The position numbers and the translations under genes are program-made. DNA of 64,000 nt, taken from the NCBI GenBank assembly GCA_023362775.1, contig JALMGJ010000004.1:57043298-57107297 (forward strand), in the 5' to 3' direction. This DNA is from Charina bottae. Taxonomy: Eukaryota > Chordata > Lepidosauria > Squamata > Charinaidae. How positions within the stretch are numbered: position 1 is the stretch's first letter; each line of letters starts with the position of its first letter. Below the pieces are notes generated by a model. That model did not search any database, had not been told where the DNA came from, and was given only the letters and a program-made list of their open reading frames with translations. Positions 55,855 to 64,000 of this stretch are shown in pieces.

Positions 55855-57620
55855 CCAAAGCATGTGGAAGATTGCAGCTTGGAATGTAAGAGGAAATAAT
55901 AAAAAGCATAGTTAATGAATGAAATGATAGTATAAAAATAGATAAATTGTGTATCTATGAAACTAAGAGAAAGGGGAAGGATGTAAGAGACCTGAATGAA
56001 GTTGGTCTGACTTTGTGGGGTGGAACTGATGAATACATGCAGGGAAGTGAAGGTGTTAATTGTGAATGAAAGAGCTGAAGTGTAAAATCTGAATTGGTAC
56101 CTAAGTTATTTTGGGATGGGTCTGTAGGAAAAACCATAGATTGGTCATGGTGGCATGTTACACCCCAGTGAATGATAACAATGAAATAATCAGAAGTGAG
56201 TTTGGGATGAAATCTGTAAATTCTGAACAAATGTGATCAGGGGGAAAAATATTCTGCAAGCTGGAATGAATGGATGTGTGGGAATGAGATGAGACAATAC
56301 AGAAAAAGTCATTGGCCCATTCAGAGGGCCCAAATAAATGAGAATGGTCACTGTTTGGTAAAAAGTTTTGTTTGTTTCTAATACATGGTTTAAATATATT
56401 AATTCATATATACACATGGTGAAGGAAAGTATATATATGAATGTAAATCTAAAACGATTGTTGATTTGACTAGTAAAAGACTGATAGAATTAATGAAGGA
56501 TACAAGAATGATGAGAGATTATGAATATGGGACAGACCAGATTTTGGTAGCATCCAGAGTGGATCTTAGAAAAAAATGGATATGCAAGAAAAAGAAAGAA
56601 TAAACTCTTGTTGAAAGTAAAATGACTTCAGAAGGAGAAGTATAAATCCTGTATGGAAAAGTATTTGAACATAGCTCTTCCACCAGAATTGATGGAAAAG
56701 GGATATAAGGAAAAAAGTGTGGAAGATGCTTGGAAACAAGTGAAAACAGTTATGTTACCAAGACCCACAGAAGAATATGGAATAATGCTAATGGGAAATA
56801 TGAAAAAGGATGCTTGGTGGAATGAAGTAAAAGAGACTGTATGTTAAAATGCACATAAGAGAATAGTTCTTATCGAAGAGAATATTTGTAGCTCAGGGTT
56901 GAACTGTGGAGTCCTTGGTGATCTCTGAGCCTTGTTGTTTTCTTGCAGATGTTTCCCACTCCCTTTTCACACTGAGGGTGTTGCCTAGTCTGGCAATGAA
57001 ACGTCTGCAAGAAAACTACAAGGCTCAGAGAGCACCAAGGACTCCACAGAATAGTTCTTTTTTAAAAAAAATTATGAGGCAGGAACACTGTTTAATGTTT
57101 ATAGAGAGATGGTTGAAAAGAATATGATCACAAAGTGCAAAAAGCAGTTAAAGTTAAAAGAGACAGAAAGTGCAGATTTATTTTGAAAGAAATAAATTAT
57201 TTTGGAAGAGGGTTAAACAAGAAGCTTCTAACGATCTGAATGGAATTACAAATTTAAGTGATGAAAAATATTCTAGGATTTAATTGAAGCGACAGAATGG
57301 AAGAAGAAATATTTTAGAAAGTTGTATAAGAATGGTACATGCAAAAAAAGTGGAATTGAACCAACAAATACAATGTTAGTGTCCAGAAAGAAAATGATAA
57401 AAGGTAATTCATAAATGCTGTGAGAATATTGAAAAAAATATAAGGCTTCAGATGTGAATGGTGTGGGAAAATGTTAAAATATGGGTGTGGTTTGCAATGT
57501 GATTTGATTAATGTGTGTGAAGACAGCATCTGTCCCTGAAGATTGGGAGAATGTTGTTATTGTTCGCTTATTCAAAGTGAAATGCAACAAGAGTTAATGC
57601 AGAACTGCAGGGATAAAACA
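55855..57620 (+). mobile_element. Old LINE (family B), EN to start of RT, interrupted by P4
   Basis: The plus strand, through many stops and shifts, reads WKIAAWNVRG, then GMNGCVGMR, DNTEKVIGPFRGPK and YEYGTDQILVAS (endonuclease), and after the P4 insertion DVNGVGKC and VPEDWENVVIVRLFKVK (start of the reverse transcriptase). A Penelope-like insertion splits it at 56872-57047. The element breaks off at about 57620 where the (ATAG)n tail of another LINE begins. Its C-terminal pieces appear at 59367-59500 and 60544-60660. Confidence 0.65.
56872..57047 (+). mobile_element. Penelope-like insertion, copy P4, inverted arms with hammerhead-like core
   Basis: A 176 bp insert lies between perfect 12 bp duplications AGAATAGTTCTT (56860-56871 and 57048-57059). 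Arms 56904-56954 and 56999-57049 are an inverted repeat of about 51 bp with a few mismatches. Next to the right arm is CTGAGGG, a GTTGCC/GGCAAT stem and GAAACGTC (56972-57005); the last A of the CTGANGA core is G here. Its arms match those of P2 at 30274, so P2 and P4 form one subfamily. Confidence 0.75.
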
Positions 57621-57622
57621 AA

Positions 57623-57624
57623 AT

Positions 57625-57688
<64 letters not shown>
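57623..57688 (-). repeat. (ATAG)n array forming the 3' tail of LINE family X
   Basis: About sixteen ATAG units directly adjoin the 3' terminal block AAACTTTATTCCAGTCATTG of the minus-strand LINE, so on that strand it is a (TCTA)n tail. Confidence 0.9.
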
Positions 57689-59366
57689 ACTTTATTCCAG
57701 TCATTGACCAATAAAATATATAAAACAAACAGAGTTATCCCCTTAGTATCAGTAACTGTTAACCATTTGTGGGTGAAGCTTACACAAAACGTAGCAGAAT
57801 TTTGCTACTTTCAGAGAGATATATTTATTTTCGTTGTTTAACAGAAAATGTAAATAAAAAATATCAGAGTGACCCGGGAATTTAGACAAGAGGGGGGTAA
57901 TCAGTTGGTGGCAGATGTCCCTATAAAAGTGACAATGCAAGAGAACATAGGTCATGGTCTCTACAGCACCCATGTCACGGGCAAAGATGGGTTTCATATG
58001 GTATTTCCTTATATTTTCCCTCCAAAACAGCTGTAGGGAGGGCATTCAGTTGGGCTAGTGATAGGGCTCTCCTAAATTTGGGGACTGTTATACAATATAA
58101 ATATGGAGCTGGTTTGGACAGTAAGATTTGATTATTGACAAATATATTACGAGTAAAAGCAGCAATTTCTGTTTGGCCTTCTATATCTAAGATCCTTTGC
58201 CTTAGTAGTGATCTAGCTTGGTCTGACTCTAAGGCTAAGATGGCATCACTGGAGAAACCATAGAGGCTCAGTCTCTTTTGGATAGCTGTTTCCCAGGAAG
58301 ATTTAAAATTATCTACCAATATTAGAAGGGGTGCGATGGCTCAGTGGTTAGGATGCCAGGCTTGTCGATCGGAAGGTCGCAAGTTCAGAGGTTCGAGACC
58401 CTAGCCCCGCGTGATGGAGTGAGCTCCCACACTCGCCCCAGCTCTTGCCAACCGAGCAATTTGAAAGCATGCAAATGCAAGTAGATAAATAGGTGGGATG
58501 GTAACAGCGTTCCACGTGCGTCATGCCAGCCACATGACCGCGGAAGCATCTTCGGACAATGCTGGCTCTTCGGCTAACAAACGGAGATGATCACCGGCCC
58601 CTAGAGTCAGACACGACTGTTCGGGGGAACCTTTACCTTTACCAATATTAGATAGGTCAGCCCACTGGGGTTGTGATGTAATTTTAACCAGTAGGTAAAG
58701 ATATTTATCCAGAGGTTAGATTCAAGTTTACTAACTACTGCTTCCCATCGAAGTAAAGCATTTGGAACACAATGGGTAACCTGGAAGATATTTCTTAGAA
58801 ATTTTGTTTGAATTCTTTCTAAGGCAGTCGTGTTGTTATATGGTCCCAGTTGACCCCCGTATAGCAGTTGTGCTCGAGCTTTATCTGCAAACAACTTAAT
58901 TGCAGTAGGGATAAACTGTGCTCCTCTGGTAAAGTAATAGGTTTGGATAAATCTCTGTGCATTGTGAGTTACATAACCCAGGTGGGCATTTCTGCTTCCT
59001 GTAGCTTGAAAAACTATCCCGAGATATCTAAATATCTTAACCTGCTCAATGGGCTGCTCACCTAAGTTCCAGTTTCTCTGTTTTGGAAGCTTGGAGAAAG
59101 TAAGTATCTTAGTTTTGGTGTAATTTATTATTAATTCCTCCTCAGTACAGTAATGCATAAGTGATCTCAAATCTCTTTTGAGGCCAATAGAAGTTAATGA
59201 CAGAATTACTGCATCATCGGCATAGAGTAATAAATTGATGTCTTTGGGCTAATTTAGGAGGATGAAAAGTGGAGTTACTTAAATGAGGGACCAATGAATT
59301 TATATAATAGTTGAATAAAACTGGAGCCAATACACATCCCTGTCTGACTCCCGTCCTTACAGGTAT
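57689..59366 (-). mobile_element. LINE family X, RT and C-terminal region, split by a Sauria SINE
   Basis: The minus strand begins at RTGVRQGCVLAPVLFNYYIN (RT motif B), then after a frameshift LLLYADDAVILS (motif C, both Asp intact, about 59200-59220), ELIINYTKTKILTFSK, FRYLGIVFQATGS, ALERIQTKFLRNIFQ, then LVDNFKSSWETAIQKRLSLY and CPCDMGAVETMTYVLLHC. The frame reads across the SINE insertion site when the SINE and one duplication are removed. The 3' end is GGTCAATGACTGGAATAAAG plus the (TCTA)n tail. The clade is unresolved. The same C-terminal region exists at 59571 on the other strand. Confidence 0.85.
58327..58639 (+). mobile_element. Sauria-type SINE nested in LINE family X
   Basis: Full-length copy with tRNA-like head (GATGGCTCAGTGGTTAGGAT, box B-like GGTTCGAGACC), body and AGAGTCAGACACGACTG end. 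Perfect 13 bp duplications TACCAATATTAGA (58314-58326 and 58640-58652), partly merging with the CTTTACC tail. It is inserted in antisense to the host LINE. Confidence 0.95.
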
Positions 59367-59500
59367 TCATCAACTCCATCTAACCAACACTTTCTTGACC
59401 CATTCATTCTTCATATATTTGTTCTGCAGTTATTCCCTTTTCATGATGAAACCACTTTGATACGCTTCTTTTGTGCTGCATCAGGATTCTGGTAGCACCT
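59367..59500 (-). mobile_element. Old LINE (family B) C-terminal piece, inverted
   Basis: The minus strand reads SVSKWFHHEKGITAEQIYEE, a stop, MGQESVG, a stop and MELM, the same C-terminal region as SILRWFDQIEF...IYEGRLSQE at 21040. It ends at TCATCAACTCCAT (59367-59379), the reverse complement of the sequence at 60544-60556. Confidence 0.6.
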
Positions 59501-59570
59501 TTTTTGACTAGCACATTTTATTAAAAGGCACAAGCTTTTATTTAATCCACATTATGTAATAGTTTTTATA

Positions 59571-60245
59571 ACCCAGGTGGACTTACCCATCTAATATTGG
59601 CAGATAATTTTAAATCTTCCTGGGAAACAGCTATCCAAAAGAAACTGAGCCTCTATGGTTTCTCCAGTGATGCCATCTTAGCCTTAGAGTCAGACCAAGC
59701 TAGATCACTACTAAGGCAAAGGATCTTAGATATTGAAGGTCAAACAGAAATTGCTGCCTTTTCTCGTAATATATTTGTTAATATTCAAATTTTACTGACC
59801 AAACCAGCCCCATATTTATATTATATCACTATTCCAAAATTTCGGAGAGCCCTAACACTAGCCCGATTGAATGCCCTCCCTATAGCTGTTCTGGAGGGGA
59901 AATATAAGAAGACACCATATGAAACCCGTCTTTGCCCCTGTGACACGGGTGCTGTAGAGACCACGGCCCATGTTCTTTTGTATTGTCAGTTTTACAGGGA
60001 TATTCGCCATCAGCTGATTACCCCCCTTTTGTTTAAATTCCCAGGCCACTGACAATTTTTACTTACATTATCTGTTAAACAACGAAGATAAATGTATTTC
60101 TCTGAATGTAGCAAAATTTTGCTACGTTTTGTGTAAGGCTTCGCCTACAAATGGTTGTTAACAGTTACTGATACTACTGATACTAGGGGATAGCTCTGTT
60201 TGTTTCATGTATTTTATTGGTCAATGACCGTAATAAAGTTTCTTC
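59571..60245 (+). mobile_element. LINE family X C-terminal region and 3' end
   Basis: An open frame (59572-60052) encodes NPGGLTHLILADNFKSSWET, AIQKKLSLYGFSSDAILALE, RQRILDIEGQTEIAAFSRNI, KFRRALTLARLNALPIAVLE and CPCDTGAVETTAHVLLYC. It is close to the minus-strand copy at 57749-58676 apart from the SINE. The 3' end is TTGGTCAATGACCGTAATAA, then AGTTTCTTCTTC. It starts inside the coding region, so it is 5'-truncated. Confidence 0.85.
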
Positions 60246-60541
60246 TTCTATCAGACTTAATATAAGTTAGCATAGCCTTATATTCTCATAGTATTTTATA
60301 TATTCTAGTATTACTTATGACCTTTTATAATTATCTGTTTTAGTTTATAGCATTTAGATTATTCATTGTAAAATTTAATTGTAATTTTATAGGATTCTTT
60401 TGCGTTCTAATACCTGTACTCTGTAATTTTACCTTAATAATTTTATCTTTATTTTATTCTATCAATACAATGTTTTTATTTTATTTTAGTGGAATTGTTA
60501 GTTATATGCTGGTCTATGACCGAAATAAAATTAAATAAATA
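60246..60541 (+). mobile_element. LINE family X-related 3' UTR and tail
   Basis: AT-rich 3' UTR ending GCTGGTCTATGACCGAAATA and (AAAT)n, the same terminal block (GACC(G/T)xAATAAA) as the other family X copies. No coding sequence. Confidence 0.55.
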
Positions 60542-60543
60542 AA

Positions 60544-60660
60544 ATGGAGTTGATGAGATCCTCAAAAGAAAGAGTCAGGAGTTTAATGAACAGAAAGCAA
60601 TGTATAAAATGGTACATGTGTTTGGTGGAAGCAAGAATGGTTTAGAAGGATAGAGAACTT
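60544..60660 (+). mobile_element. Old LINE (family B) 3' coding end
   Basis: The plus strand reads MELMRSSKERVRSLMNRKQC, then IKWYMCLVEARMV, a stop and KDREL, corresponding to GVPQNDRSESFKEQ...VRMVCKDRKVW of the copy at 21120. It starts at ATGGAGTTGATGA, which is present in inverted form at 59367. Confidence 0.55.
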
Positions 60661-61284
60661 CAGTAAGTTACAGCTAGTTTTAACTATGCTTTATTTTCTT
60701 AGAATGAGGTCAGGCCTATTATTTCTTCAGCTTACTACTTTTTACTCCTTGCTTGTACTCTGTACAACATTACTTGTCCTAAAATGAAATAGCATGATGG
60801 ATATTTATGTGTCAAGTAAGAAAAAAATATGATTTTTCTTTCCTTTTGAAAGGTCTTTAGAAAAAAAATCTTTAACAAATAATTCTTTTCTCCAAATTGC
60901 CTCTGATATTACTCGGTATATTTTGTCAGAGCCAGTAGGAGGCAGACTGAATTGGAGTATCTCTCAGATATATTACGTTTCAACAAAAAGGCTCTTTGAC
61001 TATTTGTTCCTGGTTTTGTGACTGTTTTTCAATCTCAGCAGTAAAAGAGTAGAGAAGAATAAAAGTTCCACAATTTATTTGTTTAATAATTTACTAGATT
61101 ATTTACTTATTGGAATTATGTTCTGCCTTCAGGAGCTGAAAATGGCATACATAGCTCTCCTTCCTTCTGCTTTTCTCCACAACAACAGCATTGGTTAGGA
61201 AGGTGGCATTCCTATTCCTATTAATTAAATACATATTCCTTTTCATTAAACATATGAAATTACTTCCCACTGCTGTTGATTTCC
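60661..61284. other. Intron sequence, nothing recognised
   Basis: No feature recognised. Confidence 0.3.
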
Positions 61285-61372
61285 CACTACTTGTTTTTTT
61301 CAATTTAAATTTAAATCTTATTTATACCCCGCCTATCCCCTCCCTAATGGAGGACTCTAGGCGGCTTGTTGT
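61285..61372 (-). repeat. LINE tail (CR1/L2 type)
   Basis: Inverted tail: AAATTTAAATCTTATTTATA, then CCCGCCTATCCCCTCCC and GGACTCTAGGCGGC. Confidence 0.65.
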
Positions 61373-61639
61373 GTTCTACTGTGTTTTATCTGAGCATAGA
61401 CCAGGTTAGTGATGTGTATACTGTGGCTTCTCTTTGTAAGTGACTTACAAAATAGGTTTCAGAAGTCTAGATCACTTGTTCTTACAGTAAGCAGTCTTAT
61501 AATCCACAGGCGCTTTATTTTATAATTCAGTAATCTCTTATCATTGATCACATTAGCTAGGCCTTATGGGATTTGCAGGACATCTCAAACATACAAACTA
61601 CAGGCATAAATATAGTTACATCTTTAAATATAGTTGTAG

Positions 61640-62006
61640 AAAGAACTGTGGTGCTGGAGAAGACTCTTAAGAGTCCCTTGGACTGCAAGGAGGTCAAATC
61701 AGTCAATCCTAAAGGAAATCAACCCTGACTGCTCATTGGAAGGACAGATACTGAAGCTGAAGCTCAAATACTTTGGCCACCTAATGCGAAGAGAGGACTC
61801 ACTGGAAAAGACCCTGATGCTGGGAAAGACTGAAGGCAAAAGGAGAAGGGGATGGTAGAGGATGAGATGGTTAGATAGCATCACCGATGTAATGAACATG
61901 AATTTGAGTAAACTCCGGGAGACAGTGGAGGACAGGAAGGCCTGGCGTGCTATGGTCCATGAGGCCACGAAGGGTCGGACACGACTAAACGACTGAACAA
62001 CAACAA
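61640..62006 (+). mobile_element. BovB LINE 3' end
   Basis: The plus strand encodes the end of the BovB frame: KSLGLQGGQISQS-type shift, then NQSILKEINPDCSLEGQILK, LKYFGHLMRREDSLEKTLML and GKTEGKRRRG, a stop, MRWLDSITDVMNMNLSKLRE and GRTRLND, ending ACTAAACGACTGAACAACAA. Same subfamily as 1686 and 8622. Strongly 5'-truncated. Confidence 0.9.
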
Positions 62007-62544
62007 AGAATAAATGTAGATATATCTGTACATATTCAAATATCATCTTTCCCAAAATGGATGTTGAAGCTGAAGTACTTTCTAGGTATGTAAGCAGGAG
62101 TCCTAGCAGCTTCTAAAGAAATCACCAATTCTAAATTAAAGGACTCTCTGAGAGCAAAATATTATAGCATCAGCTTCTGCCCTGAAGGCATATATGACAT
62201 GTTCTTCCTTCATTAGGAAATTATTATCCTGGATAAGTGGTATTATAATAATCCAGCACCTATCATTAACTTGATTTCATTGATGTATGCCCCATTGCTG
62301 TTACATTTTTATCCGGTTTAGTAGTATAGCCATTATAATGAGAAGCTATAGAAATATCAGATTCTGAATCAGAAATTTTCCATATACAGTTCAGAGCTAT
62401 TTTATGAACAAGAGAACTCATTTGAGTCTCTTTATCAGCCCTTTTCTTAATAAGCCAAAGTATAACATTATTTTTTCAGTTGCAACCATCTATTTGAATT
62501 TTCCTGTGGTTCAGTGACACTTCATTAAAAAGTAATGCCCTACA
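62007..62544. other. Intron sequence, nothing recognised
   Basis: AT-rich; no feature recognised. Confidence 0.3.
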
Positions 62545-62820
62545 CCACGGGTCGGAAATGGCGGCTCGCGAGCCAAATGCGGCTCTTTGGCCCCTTGAGT
62601 GTGGCTCTTCCGCTGGTGGGCGTGGCGGGGCAGGCGCGGCAGCAAGTGTGGCGGGGCAGGCGCGGCAGCGGGCATGGTGTGTGTGGCTGTGGGCATACCC
62701 CTGGCAACCACCTAGGCCCAGCCTCTCTTTTTCCTCCGGGGACGGACTTCACACAGTCTCGCGAGAGTTTGGAAGCCTCCGTCTCTGGCAGCCATCTTGA
62801 CGACGGGCACTTGCCCATCG
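62545..62820. mobile_element. hAT-like element, left part (different family)
   Basis: CACGGGTCGGAAATGGCGG, then GCTCGCGAGCCAAATGCGGC and TCTTTGGCC look like the end of a common hAT type. The interior is GC-rich with repeated GTGGCGGGGCAGGCGCGGCA units at 62621-62670. The right end is not seen because another hAT begins at 62829. Confidence 0.45.
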
Positions 62821-62828
62821 CCTTAACC

Positions 62829-64000
62829 CAGGGCTTTCCAAACTGTGTGTCGACACAATACTGTGTCGCCGGGGGCCCCCAAGTGTGTCGCGTGACAAGC
62901 CGGAAGCGCTGATGAAAATGCCCTCGGTTCTGGCAGGGAGGTGAAAATCGCGTGCGCGCGCGCTGCCAGGCCAGAGTGGAAATTCTCCGCGCCAATCAGC
63001 TGTGCGTCGGGAAGCCCGGCAGCCTGCACGCGCGATTTTTGCCTCCCTGCCGGAACCGAGGGCATTTTCGGGGTCCCGGAGTCTGCCCTTTCGAAGGGGC
63101 AGCGGCGGTGGTGGGCCATCAGTGCTTCCGGGTTCCAGGACGCCGCTGCTGCCGCTGCCCCTTTGGAAGAGCAGGCTCTGGGGACCCCGAAAATGCCCTC
63201 GGTTCTGGCAGGGAGGTGAAAATCACGTGCGCGGGCGCTGCCAGGCCACCCGGAGTGGAAATTCTCCGCGCCAATCAGCTGTGCGTCAGGAAGCCCGGCA
63301 GCCTGCACACGCGATTTTTGCCTCCCTGCCGGAACCGAGGGCATTTTCGGGTCCCCGGAGTCTGCCCTTTCGAAGGGGCAGCGGCGGTAGTGGGCCATCA
63401 GTGCTTCCGGGTTCCAGGACGCCACTGCTGCCGCTGCCCCTTTGGAAGAACAGGCTCTGGGGCCCCCGAAAATGCCCTCGGTTCTGGCAGGGAGGTGAAA
63501 ATCGCGTGCGCGCACGCGCTGCCAGGCTACCCGGAGTGGAAATTCTCCGCGCCAATCAGCTGTATGTCGGGAAGCCCGGCAGCCTGCACGCGCGATTTTT
63601 GCCTCCCTGCCGGAACCGAGGGCATTTTCGGGGTCCCCGGAGTCTGCCCTTTCGAAGGGGCAGCGGCGGTGGTGGGCCATCAGTGCTTCCGGGTTCCAGG
63701 ACGCCGCTGCTGCCGCTGCCCCTTTGGAACAGCAGGCTCTGGGGACCCCGAAAATGCCCTCGGTTCCAGCAGGGAGGCAAAAATCGCGTGCGCGCGCTGC
63801 GGGGCTTCCCGGCACACAGCTGATCAGCACAGAGAATTTCCACCCCGTCCCCCCCCACCGCGCCAATCAGCTGTGCGTCGGGAAGCCCGGCAGCCTGCAC
63901 GCGCGATTTTTGCCTCCCTGCCGGAACCGAGGGCATTTTCGGGGTCCCCGGAGTCTGCCCTTTCGAAGGGGCAGCCGTTGCCGCCGCAGCGACAACCTGG
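62829..64000. mobile_element. hAT element, copy f, left end with expanded interior
   Basis: It starts CAGGGCTTTCCAAACTGTG after the presumed target CCTTAACC (62821-62828) and has the GTGTCGACAC/GTGTGTCGCG words of the family. The interior is the tandem array listed separately. The right end lies outside the window, so the duplication cannot be confirmed. At more than 1.17 kb this copy is at least four times the length of the others. Confidence 0.75.
62915..64000. repeat. Tandem array of ~280 bp units, each with two inverted repeats
   Basis: Units start with AAAATGCCCTCGGTTC at 62915, 63190, 63469 and 63751 (spacing 275, 279, 282). Inside each unit CCCTCGGTTCTGGCAGGGAG pairs with CTCCCTGCCGGAACCGAGGG about 110 bp later, and CTGCCCTTTCGAAGGGGCAG pairs partly with CTGCCCCTTTGGAAGAGCAG. 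The array is CpG-rich and has no stops in several frames, which produces the 347- and 273-codon frames on opposite strands. The fourth unit has an altered loop holding an inverted copy of neighbouring sequence. Confidence 0.9.

Noticed and set aside
62823..63866. 347-codon minus-strand frame and 273-codon plus-strand frame in the CpG-rich array
   Set aside because: Both strands are open over the same tandem repeat, the peptide repeats with the DNA period, and the region is the interior of a hAT element. The lack of stops follows from GC content.
24066..64000. The last POLA1 exon(s)
   Set aside because: I looked for the expected C-terminal coding words after the 23972 exon and did not find a convincing match; they are probably beyond the window.
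1..64000. CRISPR arrays, operons, bacterial promoters or origins
   Set aside because: The sequence is vertebrate intronic DNA. The direct repeats seen are transposon duplications, microsatellites or the hAT array, not spacer-repeat arrays.

Overview
This is vertebrate genomic DNA, almost certainly from a squamate reptile (lizard more likely than snake). The basis is the repeat set: several RTE/BovB LINEs, four tRNA-derived SINEs that look like the squamate Sauria family, CR1-type LINEs, an L1 3' end with a poly-A tail, Penelope-like insertions and hAT, Tc1 and Tigger-like DNA transposons. There is no bacterial gene organisation, and nearly all open frames longer than 60 codons fall inside repeats or are chance frames.

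Host gene content is one coding exon, + strand 23972-24065, with a canonical acceptor and donor. Its 31 codons match the C-terminal part of the DNA polymerase alpha catalytic subunit (POLA1). The window is therefore best read as two large introns near the 3' end of POLA1. In mammals the last POLA1 introns are known for some of the longest ultraconserved elements and for long-range enhancers of the neighbouring ARX gene. Four repeat-free blocks (about 15.2, 17.8-18.3, 39.4-39.8 and 46.0-46.4 kb) are offered as candidates for such elements, by inference only.

Layout. 0.7-11.5 kb: Tigger-like MITE, BovB/CR1 junction, hAT MITEs, an RTE nested in another RTE, and a 2 kb BovB copy that lost its reverse transcriptase but keeps an open endonuclease frame. 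11.5-24 kb: mostly unique intron with two hAT MITEs, two tRNA-type SINEs, old LINE pieces, a short Penelope-like insertion and the exon. 24-36.7 kb: Tigger-like elements, a CR1 3' end, a Sauria SINE, a 565 bp Penelope-like insertion, a hAT next to a Tc1 fossil, RTE and other LINEs, and BovB. 37-44.6 kb: an L1 insertion in a repeat-like host, BovB, and two Sauria SINEs, one seated at the edge of a 54 bp direct repeat. 44.6-55.8 kb: mainly unique intron with CR1-type pieces and a perfect 87 bp palindrome. 55.8-60.7 kb: a mosaic of LINEs that appears to carry the scar of a local inversion. 61.6 kb to the end: BovB 3' end, then a CpG-rich hAT whose interior is a tandem array of about 280 bp units that runs off the window.

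The most unusual signal is a set of four insertions (22.4, 30.3, 52.3 and 56.9 kb), each with a 12-15 bp target-site duplication. Each carries a hammerhead-ribozyme-like core, and three are built as head-to-head inverted repeats, the form expected of Penelope-like retroelements. A second strong signal is the hAT family with six ends in view: five copies have perfect 8 bp duplications, and all five (plus the presumed sixth) have TA at the centre.
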